This document shows, one piece after another, positions 7,361 through 17,347 of a stretch of 20,920 nucleotides of DNA. The stretch is taken from NCBI GenBank assembly GCA_002440765.1, contig DJVC01000115.1:1-20920 (forward strand), written 5' to 3'. The position numbers and the translations under genes were made by a program. The notes under the pieces are model-generated. The model was not told the origin of the DNA. It was given only the letters and a program-made list of their open reading frames with translations, and did no database searches. How positions within the stretch are numbered: position 1 is the first letter of the stretch; the number at the start of each line of letters is the position of its first letter. Source of the stretch: a bacterium UBP3_UBA6266 (GTDB lineage Bacteria > Auribacterota > UBA6266).

Positions 7361-8080
7361 TTAAGCAGCTGGCACCATTTCTATAAAAATATCACTAAAA
7401 TGTTTTTTCTGCACGGCTTTGACGGCTTTGACTCTTATGAGCTCCAAAACAGCCAGAAAAGTAACTACAATCTCTCCTTTATTAGCCGTTTTCTCAAACA
7501 GCTCGGAAAACTTAACATTCTTATTATTTTTCAAAACCCCGGTTATATGGGATATTTTGTCTGAAACGGTAAATTTATCTTCAAAAATTTCACGCAGATC
7601 CTCCTGCCCGGCTCCCTTCAGAATATCAGAAAACGCGCTGATAAGGTCAAATATACTTACATTTGACAGTTCTGCTCCTTCAGATTCAACGGAAACAGAA
7701 GCCGCTCTGGAAAAAATATTTACTCTTTCCTTTTCTCTTTCCTCAAGATGATCCGCTAATTCCTTAAACTGCTTATACTCAAGCAGCTGTTTAACAAGGT
7801 CTGCCCTGGGGTCAACGGAATCTTCTTCATCTATAACTCTTTCTTCCGGAGGAAGCAGCATCATAGACTTTATATACATAAGAGTGGATGCCATCACAAG
7901 AAATTCGCCGGCAATGGTTAAATCAAGCATTTTCATCAATCCAAGATATTCCAGATATTGTTTCGTTATTTTCTCTACCGGAATATCATAAATATCCACC
8001 TCATCCTTCTTTATCAGGTAAAGCAGCAGATCCAGAGGGCCTTCAAAAACCTCAAGCCGGACCTTGTAATCTTCTCCCAT
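7361..8080 (-). CDS. scpA: Segregation and condensation protein A (kleisin)
   Basis: ScpA is the kleisin subunit that bridges the SMC heads. The 239-residue protein begins with the family hallmark VFEGPLDLLLYLI at 11-23, followed by EVDIYDIPV, and later EFLVMASTLMYIKSMMLLP (59-77), the helical N-terminal domain that contacts SMC. A charged middle linker (about 80-160) leads to a C-terminal winged helix (about 165-239). AGGTG lies seven bases before the ATG. trpS ends 20 bases upstream, so scpA is in the same transcript as the tRNA synthetase and scpB. Confidence 0.96.
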   Translation of the reverse strand: MGEDYKVRLEVFEGPLDLLLYLIKKDEVDIYDIPVEKITKQYLEYLGLMKMLDLTIAGEFLVMASTLMYIKSMMLLPPEERVIDEEDSVDPRADLVKQLLEYKQFKELADHLEEREKERVNIFSRAASVSVESEGAELSNVSIFDLISAFSDILKGAGQEDLREIFEDKFTVSDKISHITGVLKNNKNVKFSELFEKTANKGEIVVTFLAVLELIRVKAVKAVQKKHFSDIFIEMVPAA

Positions 8081-8100
8081 AGAAAAACACCTTTTTGAAA

Positions 8101-9087
8101 TTAAAGCATTCTTACGCTTAACCCTGCCGCATTCTTAACGCTTTTCAATGTTTTAACCGCCACTTCCCGTGTCCTGCATGCGCCTTCTTTAAGTATTTTA
8201 TCGATATAACCTTTATCTTTTAAAAGAGTCTCCCTTTTTTCCCTGGCTTCTTTAAAATAATCCCATATTATCTCCGACAGTTCTTTTTTCACATCTCCGT
8301 ACTTTAATCCGCCGTCCGTATACCTTTTCCGGAGTTTTTTATTTTCCTCGCCTGAAATAAAAAGTTTATAAATATTATACAAATTGCATTTATCGGGGTC
8401 CTTGCTTGCCTCGACAGGCTGAGAATCCGTCACTATGCCCATAACTTTTCTTTTCAACTCATCCTTCGGCGCGAATATTTCAATTGTATTTCCGTATGAC
8501 TTGGACATCTTTTGTCCGTCAATGCCCGGCACAACGGCAACATCTTCATCAATCAGGGGCTCGGGAACGGTAAAAATATCACCGTAAACTGAATTGAATT
8601 TCAACGCAATATCCCTCGCGACCTCAAGATGCTGTTTCTGGTCTTTTCCTACGGGAACAAGATTCGACCGGAAAAGTAATATGTCCGCCGCCATAAGTAT
8701 CGGATAAATAAAAAGCCCCGCGTTCGGCTTTATCCCTTTTGCGACCTTATCCTTATAGGAATGACAGCGTTCCATCAGTCCGAGAGGCGTTATATTGGAT
8801 AATATCCATGCCAGTTCCGTAACTTCGGGAATGTCGGACTGCACCCACAGATGGGATATACCGGGATCAATTCCCAAAGAAAGCAGTGAAACCGCGGCTT
8901 CATTGGTGTATTCCGAAAGTTGCTTCCCGTCAGTTACCGTCGTTAAAGCATGCAAATCCACAATAAAGCAAAACAGTTCGCTGTTATTCTGATATTCCAC
9001 CATCTTTTTTATCATCGCAAAATAATTGCCCAGATGGAAACGGCCCGAGGGCTGAATACCGCTTAAAACCCTTTTTTTCGAAACCAT
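8101..9087 (-). CDS. trpS: Tryptophanyl-tRNA synthetase
   Basis: TrpRS charges tRNA-Trp. The 328-residue class I enzyme has the HIGH-type signature within SGIQPSGRFHLGN (9-21), the VGKDQKQHLE segment at 146-155, and the KMSKS loop in GQKMSKSYGN at 191-200. The length is that of ordinary bacterial TrpRS. GAGGAG lies about nine bases before the ATG. It sits 18 bases downstream of the M50 protease and 20 bases ahead of scpA, at the head of a transcript that later encodes aromatic amino acid synthesis. No leader peptide with tryptophan codons and no T-box-like structure is apparent upstream, so I see no evidence of attenuation. Confidence 0.97.
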   Translation of the reverse strand: MVSKKRVLSGIQPSGRFHLGNYFAMIKKMVEYQNNSELFCFIVDLHALTTVTDGKQLSEYTNEAAVSLLSLGIDPGISHLWVQSDIPEVTELAWILSNITPLGLMERCHSYKDKVAKGIKPNAGLFIYPILMAADILLFRSNLVPVGKDQKQHLEVARDIALKFNSVYGDIFTVPEPLIDEDVAVVPGIDGQKMSKSYGNTIEIFAPKDELKRKVMGIVTDSQPVEASKDPDKCNLYNIYKLFISGEENKKLRKRYTDGGLKYGDVKKELSEIIWDYFKEAREKRETLLKDKGYIDKILKEGACRTREVAVKTLKSVKNAAGLSVRML

Positions 9088-9105
9088 TTTTAAATACTCC
9101 TCATT

Positions 9106-9774
9106 TTAAAATGAAATCGGAACACCGAAAATAACAGAAAACAACAGCGTAACGACAGGCCACAATATCCTGAATCCTCCGAGAATAATAAGCCCGAATA
9201 CTATCATTATCCCATAAGGTTCAATACGCAGATAACCCTGAATCTGGTCCGGCCGCAGGAAAGACACCACTACCCTCGAACCGTCAAGAGGGGGGATGGG
9301 AATCATATTGAACACCGCAAGGACAATATTTATCAGCCCCGCAAAAGCAATACCTTTGGACAACTGTTCTATCACAACAATAAGCACAGGCATATCCTTG
9401 AAAATAAATCCGGAAATCAACAAAATCCTCAGCATAAAAGAGAGGACAAGAGCGATAACAATATTTGTCAGAGGACCGGCAATCCCCGTAATACCCATTC
9501 CCTTCTTCCAGTCGCGGAAATAGGCCGGATTTATGGGGACCGGCTTAGCCCATCCTATAACCGGAACAGTGGCTTTCGTAAGAAAATTCATAGCTATTAA
9601 TATACCCGGAATGATGATTGTCCCCTGCAGGTCTATATGGGCAAGCGGGTTCAAAGTCAGCCTTCCCGCATTTTTAGCCGTCGGGTCTCCGCATTTATAA
9701 GCCGCCCAGCCATGGGCAACTTCGTGAAATATTATTGACATCAGTATTATCGGCAAACCGATTACAATAAACAT
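9106..9774 (-). CDS. Site-2 protease family (peptidase M50) membrane metalloprotease
   Basis: This is a 222-residue polytopic membrane protein with the zinc-protease motif HEVAH at 17-21 inside the first transmembrane segment. A GPLTN segment lies at 100-104, and the family's third-ligand motif NMIPIPPLDG is at 156-165, with Asp164 as the presumed zinc ligand. Four to six hydrophobic segments are visible. The short form without a PDZ domain resembles the SREBP-like M50B group rather than RseP. Its natural substrate is unknown. It is the first gene behind two promoter-like sequences. GGGAGGA ends three bases before the ATG, which makes a strong but close ribosome-binding site. The M50-trpS-scpA-scpB order recurs, in my recollection, in several phyla without a known functional link. 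Confidence 0.93.
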   Translation of the reverse strand: MFIVIGLPIILMSIIFHEVAHGWAAYKCGDPTAKNAGRLTLNPLAHIDLQGTIIIPGILIAMNFLTKATVPVIGWAKPVPINPAYFRDWKKGMGITGIAGPLTNIVIALVLSFMLRILLISGFIFKDMPVLIVVIEQLSKGIAFAGLINIVLAVFNMIPIPPLDGSRVVVSFLRPDQIQGYLRIEPYGIMIVFGLIILGGFRILWPVVTLLFSVIFGVPISF

Positions 9775-9803
9775 CCATCCTCCCTGTTTTATATATACAT
9801 AAT

Positions 9804-9833
9804 ATTGTAGTTAAACGGATTACAGAATATCAA
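9804..9833 (-). promoter_or_regulatory. Putative sigma-70 promoter P2 for the M50-trpS-scp-aro operon
   Basis: The minus strand has TTGATA at 9833-9828, an 18-base spacer, and TACAAT at 9809-9804. Each box matches the consensus at five of six positions. Transcription would start near 9797, giving a leader of about 23 bases before the M50 ATG. It overlaps P1. Confidence 0.5.
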
Positions 9834-9852
9834 CCGTTAAAATATTTGTCAA
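9824..9852 (-). promoter_or_regulatory. Putative sigma-70 promoter P1 for the M50-trpS-scp-aro operon
   Basis: The minus strand has a perfect -35 box, TTGACA, at 9852-9847, a 17-base spacer, and a weaker -10 box, TATTCT, at 9829-9824 (four of six). The start would be near 9817, giving a leader of about 43 bases. It lies in the longest gap of the window, just upstream of the first gene of the block. Confidence 0.55.
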
Positions 9853-9869
9853 ACACTATAACAAACTTT

Positions 9870-9902
9870 AAATCCGAAGCATGAAATCCGAATTTCGAAT
9901 TT
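9870..9902. repeat. Dispersed intergenic repeat, copy B
   Basis: AAATCCGAAGCATGAAATCC at 9870-9889 matches copy A (1362-1381) in 15 of 20 bases, and CCGAATTTCGAATTTA continues in the same CGAA-rich style. It includes a small inverted repeat, GAAAT-CCGA-ATTTC. It lies between the end of the nucleotidyltransferase gene and promoter P1. The rest of the 9775-9933 gap holds only the promoters; I see no small gene and no GC-rich hairpin with a T-run that would make an intrinsic terminator. Confidence 0.55.
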
Positions 9903-9933
9903 ATATATTGATTTTAGTTCTTGTCTCCGGATT

Positions 9934-12576
9934 TCATCCTCCTCTTTCTTGCTTGCCCGCCCTTCTGCCTTTGAACATTTTCAACGCGTATCCCAGCTCT
10001 TCTTCTGTTTTGATTTTACCGTCGAGCCTGGCTTCCAGGGTTTTCCCCAAAACCTCTTTAAAATAAGGAGAAGGGGGTATGTTCATTCTTATCAGGGTCT
10101 TTCCCGTAATACTCAGCTTTACATTCCTGAGTTTTTCGATAAAATTGATGATTCTCTGCCTTGCCGCGTCAGCATCGGATTTTGCCAGCAGAAAAAGCAA
10201 AAATTCAATCGAATAAACTGCCAGGTTGAAATATATTTCGCTGTTCAGCAGACTTTTTTTCTGCGACAGATATCTTATTCTTGCACCGCCCTCGTTCTTA
10301 AACCTTAATATTTTATCCTTCGATTTTTTAGACAGCTTAAACCTGTCGCAAACAGCTGCTGTCTCGGAAGCGCTTAAGGTGTCTATCAAACCCATAAAAT
10401 AGATGAGCCATCGGGCAAAAGGTTCTTTTTTATTGAGAGAAAAAGAAAACCAGGCCAGCGCTTCTTCCGTTTTACTAAAAATATTTACGGCTCTCCTGTC
10501 GAATTTTATGGATGGATGGATAAATCTCAATTCATTGAAAGCCGCCATTTTTTTTATCGCATTAAAAGGCTTCGGTTCGTTAAGCATCAAAATAATCTCG
10601 TTTTTTACCCTGTCATACGCGACTTTATCGAACATCTTCATATCAACCGCGTTTCTTATAAGGTTCTGTGTATGCTTATCTATCCCAAACCCCAGCCTTT
10701 GTTCAAACCTCACTGCCCTGAATATCCTTGTGGGATCATCCACAAAACTTAAATTATGCATTACCCTTATCACTTTATCCCTGAGGTCTTTTCTTCCGCC
10801 GAAAAAATCTATCAGCCGGCCAAAACCGTTTTCATTGATTTTCACCGCCATCGCATTAATGGTAAAATCGCGCCTGTACAGGTCGCTTTTTATGGAACTG
10901 TATTCAATTTTCGGCAAAGCACCCGGTTTTTCATAATATTCAGTTCTCGCGGTCGCTACATCTATCTTCATTCCGGAAGGAAGCGCAACTATGGATGTCA
11001 GAAATTTTTTATGAGGGACAGAGTATCCTCCCAGTTTTTTCGCCAGCCGGGACGCAAATTCTATCCCTTTATCCTCAATAACGATGTCCACGTCGTAATT
11101 CGGGACTTTCAAAAGGATATCCCTGACAATGCCCCCCACAATATAAGCATTGCACTTCATTTCATCCGCAATGCGCCCCGCTTCACGCAGTATCTTTTGA
11201 ATATCGGCGGCCAGGATATTTTCAATCCTGTCCCTGATATCGCTTAAAGACGGTGTCATGCCCGCTTCAACGGGCAAATAATAACCCGAATCTTCTTCAT
11301 GCAATATTTTCAACAAATCGTTTTTCAGTATTAATCCCGCAAGCCTGGACCTGTTGTCGGCAACGGGAATGACCGAATGTCTGCTTTTAAACATATAATC
11401 TTTCATCTCGGTAACGGTGGCATTTTCGGTCACGGCGCGGTTTTCAGGAGTCATATAATCGGCAACACTGCTGTTCTTTAAGCCGTGTAAAATTATTTTG
11501 TCGGCATCATGTCTTGAAAGAAAACCGATAAATTTTCCTTTTCGGACAACAGGTATCTCATCCATCGAGTTTCTCACCATTAATTCTTTTGCCTTTTCAA
11601 CGCTGGACTGCGGGCTTACCTTTTTTATATATCTCTGCATGATATCCCCCGCTTTTACAGGCAGAGATAATTCTCCCGCGACCGCTTTTTTAAGTCTTTC
11701 CTTGGCTTCCACCAGCATAACTTTCTTTAAAGTAACAGAAGCCGCCGTGGGGTGACCTCCTCCCCCTAATTTTTCCAGTATTCCGGCAACGTTTACAACT
11801 GATACGTTGCTCCTGGCGACTATGTGTATCCTGTTATCCATTTCTATAAGAGCGAATATCACATTTATATTCTCTATATCACGAAGCCTGTGAACGACAA
11901 GGCCTAAATTCGCGACATGTTCATTTATTGAAGCAGACGCAATATTGATATGAAAATTACCCAATGTTAATTCTTCGGAACCGCTTATAAGTTCCTTCAA
12001 AAGCATTGTCTGGGCCGAATCAAGCTCGGAGCCCAGAAAAGAATGCACCATAGATATATCGGCTCCGCTTGAAACGAGAAATGCCGCAACCTGAAAATCC
12101 TCAGGTGTCGTGGAAAGGTAACTGAAATGTCCTGTATCCTCATAAATTCCAAGAAGCATCGCTGTGGCTTCCGTCATACTTAATTTTATCTTTTTTCTCA
12201 TAATTTCAAGGCATAACCCCGTAACAGTGGCGCCGAAGGGAAAATAATAGTATTTCGTATCACCCGCTTTTTTCTTTATTTTATGGTGGTCATAAACAAT
12301 AACCGGTATTTTACCCGATATTATCCAGTTATAGACATCTCCTATCCGGCTTCCGGGAGAGGAATCCACCAGTATAACCTGTTTGATATCCGCGACATTT
12401 ACTTCAGACTTAAGCGGAATATTCAGGCTGTCAGAACAAGCGTTCAAAAATGCTTCAACATTCGGGTCAAGAGAAGACGGCAGCAATATTTCCGCGTCAG
12501 GATACAATTTGGAAGCCGCGATCAAAGAAGCAAACGCATCAAAATCGGCATTCAAATGAGTCGTGATTAATTTCAA
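9934..12576 (-). CDS. DHH-CBS-CBS-tRNA nucleotidyltransferase/poly(A) polymerase fusion protein
   Basis: This 880-residue protein joins three modules. The DHH phosphoesterase (about 1-300) has its metal-binding motifs intact: HLNADFDA at 7-14, VDSS with Asp71, DHH at 96-98, EDTGHF with Asp147, and the DHHA1 motif GGGGHPTAAS at 271-280. A CBS pair follows at about 310-428. The class II nucleotidyltransferase head (about 470-625) has YIVGGIVRDIL (478-488), catalytic Asp495 and Asp497 in NYDVDIV, RRDFTINAMA (568-577) and DDPTRIFRAVRF (613-624). A helical RNA-binding part extends to 880. Such fusions are known in Aquifex and Deltaproteobacteria, where they add all or part of the tRNA 3' CCA. Here CCA-, CC- or A-adding is undecided. 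The start is TTG, with GAGAGG inside the xerD end six to seven bases upstream. Confidence 0.92.
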   Translation of the reverse strand: MKLITTHLNADFDAFASLIAASKLYPDAEILLPSSLDPNVEAFLNACSDSLNIPLKSEVNVADIKQVILVDSSPGSRIGDVYNWIISGKIPVIVYDHHKIKKKAGDTKYYYFPFGATVTGLCLEIMRKKIKLSMTEATAMLLGIYEDTGHFSYLSTTPEDFQVAAFLVSSGADISMVHSFLGSELDSAQTMLLKELISGSEELTLGNFHINIASASINEHVANLGLVVHRLRDIENINVIFALIEMDNRIHIVARSNVSVVNVAGILEKLGGGGHPTAASVTLKKVMLVEAKERLKKAVAGELSLPVKAGDIMQRYIKKVSPQSSVEKAKELMVRNSMDEIPVVRKGKFIGFLSRHDADKIILHGLKNSSVADYMTPENRAVTENATVTEMKDYMFKSRHSVIPVADNRSRLAGLILKNDLLKILHEEDSGYYLPVEAGMTPSLSDIRDRIENILAADIQKILREAGRIADEMKCNAYIVGGIVRDILLKVPNYDVDIVIEDKGIEFASRLAKKLGGYSVPHKKFLTSIVALPSGMKIDVATARTEYYEKPGALPKIEYSSIKSDLYRRDFTINAMAVKINENGFGRLIDFFGGRKDLRDKVIRVMHNLSFVDDPTRIFRAVRFEQRLGFGIDKHTQNLIRNAVDMKMFDKVAYDRVKNEIILMLNEPKPFNAIKKMAAFNELRFIHPSIKFDRRAVNIFSKTEEALAWFSFSLNKKEPFARWLIYFMGLIDTLSASETAAVCDRFKLSKKSKDKILRFKNEGGARIRYLSQKKSLLNSEIYFNLAVYSIEFLLFLLAKSDADAARQRIINFIEKLRNVKLSITGKTLIRMNIPPSPYFKEVLGKTLEARLDGKIKTEEELGYALKMFKGRRAGKQERGG

Positions 12577-12578
12577 TG

Positions 12579-13532
12579 CTAACCTCTCGGATGAAATTTC
12601 TTGTGGATGTTCTTAAGCCTTTCCCTGTCAACATGGATATAGTTCTGCGTAGTTGATATATCGGCATGGCCAAGCATCTCCTGGACAACCCTCAGATCAG
12701 CTCCGTTGGCAAGAAGATGGGAAGCAAAGGAATGCCTCAAAGTATGGGGTGTTATATTTTTCTTTATACCCGCTTTTTTTGCATAGGCTTTAATTATCTT
12801 CCAAAGGCCCTGTCTTGTGAATTTTGCCCCAAACCTTGTTATAAAAAGCTCGGGCGGCGGAAGTTTTGAGGAAGACAATGCTATCTGAGGGCGGGATTTT
12901 TCAATATACTTTTTAATGGAGCTTATCGCCCTTTTCCCTATCGGATCGATGCGTTCTTTATTGCCTTTCCCTTTACACTTCAGAATACCTATTTCAAAAT
13001 TTATATCGCATGTTTTAAGGTTAGCCACTTCGCTTATACGAAGGCCGGCGGCATACATCACTTCAAGAATCGCCCTGTCTCTTAAATCATTGGGGTCTTC
13101 GCCTTTGACAGAATTCAGCAGTTTAGTGACTTCCTTCTCGCTCATTACTGACGGAAGAGATCTCCAGATTCTCGGAGACTCAATAATTTCCGAAACATTT
13201 TCCTTTAAATACCTGTCCATCACCAAAAACCTGAACAGCATTTTTATTGATACCAGCGCCCGGGAAACCGATAAGGTCGAAGATCCCCTGTTTTTCTCAT
13301 TTAACAGAAAATCGACGATTATTTCCCGCTCGCATGAAGAAAAATCGGCAATCTTTTTCTTTTCAAGGAAGATAATAAATCTTTTCAGGTCGCCTTTATA
13401 AGCTTCAATGCTGTTTATGGCAAGGGATCTTTCAACCAAAAGATAATTTATGAACTCATTCACCAGTATAACGAGGGAATGTGATTTTTCGCTTACTGTA
13501 TCAACCGGAATTTTTATTTTATTGTCAGCCAC
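12579..13532 (-). CDS. xerD: Site-specific tyrosine recombinase, XerC/XerD family
   Basis: XerC/D recombinases resolve chromosome dimers at dif. The 317-residue protein has a SAM-like core-binding N-terminal domain (about 24-108) and a complete catalytic set: Arg165 in AAGLRISE, Lys189 in GKGNKER, His263 and Arg266 in HTLRHSFASH, His289 in LGHADIS, and the nucleophile Tyr298 in TTQNYIHV. The frame opens at GTG (13532) with no convincing ribosome-binding site and extends about 20 residues before the usual Xer start, so the true start may be further in. It follows the metallo-hydrolase gene by two bases and precedes the nucleotidyltransferase by two. Only one Xer gene is in the window, so XerC versus XerD is not settled. 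No integrase or att-like context suggests a mobile-element role. Confidence 0.92.
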   Translation of the reverse strand: MADNKIKIPVDTVSEKSHSLVILVNEFINYLLVERSLAINSIEAYKGDLKRFIIFLEKKKIADFSSCEREIIVDFLLNEKNRGSSTLSVSRALVSIKMLFRFLVMDRYLKENVSEIIESPRIWRSLPSVMSEKEVTKLLNSVKGEDPNDLRDRAILEVMYAAGLRISEVANLKTCDINFEIGILKCKGKGNKERIDPIGKRAISSIKKYIEKSRPQIALSSSKLPPPELFITRFGAKFTRQGLWKIIKAYAKKAGIKKNITPHTLRHSFASHLLANGADLRVVQEMLGHADISTTQNYIHVDRERLKNIHKKFHPRG

Positions 13533-13534
13533 GG

Positions 13535-14158
13535 TTACAAAATATCCGTTCCGTATTTTTTTTCGGTTTTTATCGAAGTATCGCCGCCGTGCCCGGGATA
13601 GACCATCACACTCCCGGGTAAAGCGAATATCTTTGTTTTTATCGATGAAATCAGGCTTTGCAAATCCCCTCCGGGAAGATCCGTCCTGCCAACTCCCGAC
13701 GCGAATAATGTATCACCGGAAAAAAGCATTTTTCCCGGGTAATACAAGCATATGCTTCCCGGCGAATGGCCCGGTGTATGTATAACCTCCAGGCTTTCAT
13801 TGCCGAATATAACTTTTTTCCCTTCGGATAAAATAATATCTGCCGGAGGCGAGGCATTCGTTTTAATTCCACAGGCTTCAAGGATATCGTATCCGGAAAC
13901 AAGCAGCTCGGCGTCATCAGCGTGAATCGCGACGGGGATATTGAAATTCCGCTTTAAAACACCGTTGCCGTTTGTGTGATCCTTATGAAAGTGTGTATTT
14001 ACAATAATCGCCGGTTTTAACCTGTTTTCAGAAACGATTTCATTAATACACATATAATCAAACGGATCCAGTATCACCGCCTGCCCGGTATCCGCGCAAA
14101 ATATCAAATAGGAATTGGTTTCAAGCGGCCCGTTTATAATTTTAATGAATTTAATCAT
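13535..14158 (-). CDS. Metallo-beta-lactamase-fold hydrolase (glyoxalase II-like)
   Basis: This is a 207-residue cytosolic MBL-fold protein with all dinuclear metal ligands: THFHKDH at 55-61 (His56, His58, Asp60, His61), His131 in TPGHSPGS, Asp149 in SGDTLF, and His190 in YPGHGG. The compact size and TNSY start match the YcbL/GloB-like group, which hydrolyses thioesters such as S-lactoylglutathione. It lacks the C-terminal extension of classical glyoxalase II, so the substrate is open. It lies 18 bases after ligA and two before xerD, with no clear ribosome-binding site, so coupling is likely. Confidence 0.88.
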   Translation of the reverse strand: MIKFIKIINGPLETNSYLIFCADTGQAVILDPFDYMCINEIVSENRLKPAIIVNTHFHKDHTNGNGVLKRNFNIPVAIHADDAELLVSGYDILEACGIKTNASPPADIILSEGKKVIFGNESLEVIHTPGHSPGSICLYYPGKMLFSGDTLFASGVGRTDLPGGDLQSLISSIKTKIFALPGSVMVYPGHGGDTSIKTEKKYGTDIL

Positions 14159-14176
14159 AGTTTAACCCGCGTAAAA

Positions 14177-16618
<2,442 letters not shown>

Positions 16619-16622
<4 letters not shown>

Positions 16623-17344
16623 TTACCAAAACCAAGCCTTAACGCCAGCATTTCAGGCAGGCCGGCATCGAGTATCTTATTCTGGGCGGTTTTTATGCTG
16701 TATTCATGGCGCTGAAACTCCAGCGTATTACTCTCTTCATCATAAAAAACCATGCAAATCCTCGGATCGCCGTCTCTTGGCTGGCCTATGGAACCCACAT
16801 TTATTATATATCTGACGTTCTTTTTCAGTTTTTGTTCGGGATTTACCTTACGCTTAATTATCTCATCGGATATCTCAAGAACCATGGGAACATGGGAATG
16901 CCCTACAAAAATCAGCCTTTCGGAAGTGTGTTTCGCGGTTTTCTCAACCTCGGTAAGATCGAACATATAACGCCACTCTTCGGGCCTGGGCAATGATGCG
17001 TGCACAAGGCATATATCATCCTTCTCATAAATCAGCGGCAGAGATGACAAAAAACTTTTTTCCTCAAAACTCAACATCTCGGAAGTCCAGTTTACAGCAT
17101 AAGTCGCCTGGGGATTGAAATTTTCACATCTTTGAGACCCCGAGGCCACATAATCATGATTTCCCGCAATCAACACATCAAATTTTTCGCGGGCAAGTTG
17201 TATGCATTCAGAAGGATTTGCCCCATAGCCAACAAGATCTCCGACAAAAAATACTTTATCCGGTTTTTCCGACTTGATTATTTCGAGACTTTTATTCAAA
17301 GCTTCGAGGTTGCTGTGTATATCTCCTATCAAACATAGTCTCAT
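16619..17344 (-). CDS. Calcineurin-type metallophosphoesterase (YfcE-like family)
   Basis: This 241-residue protein carries the dinuclear metallophosphoesterase motif series: GDIHSN at 7-12 (Asp8, His10), VGDLVGYG at 34-41 (Asp36), GNHD at 61-64, His115 in VHASLP, and GHSHVP at 148-153. GSIGQPRDG near 184-192 is typical of the single-domain phosphodiesterases related to YfcE and MJ0936. Family members hydrolyse phosphodiesters, but the physiological substrate is usually unknown. It begins three bases after the TPR gene, with no obvious ribosome-binding site, and overlaps the VanZ-like gene by four bases. Confidence 0.9.
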
Positions 17345-17347
17345 GGT

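Noticed and set aside
9775..9933. T-box or tryptophan attenuator upstream of the trpS-containing operon
   Set aside because: The leader predicted from the promoters is only 23 to 43 bases long, with no leader peptide, no T-box consensus and no terminator hairpin.
10403..10936. Long plus-strand open frame opposite the nucleotidyltransferase gene
   Set aside because: It is antisense to a clear gene with intact motifs, has no recognisable domain and no clear ribosome-binding site. The same holds for the other plus-strand frames, for example 14627-15145, 10756-11247 and 2247-2696.
12579..13532. Tyrosine recombinase as an integrase of a mobile element
   Set aside because: The protein matches housekeeping XerC/D in length and motifs. 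It lies in an operon of core genes, and there is no tRNA, att-like direct repeat, phage or conjugation gene nearby.
13535..14158. Metallo-beta-lactamase-fold gene as a beta-lactamase
   Set aside because: There is no signal peptide, and the HxHxDH motif with Asp149 and His190 fits the glyoxalase II-like hydrolase branch rather than true beta-lactamases.
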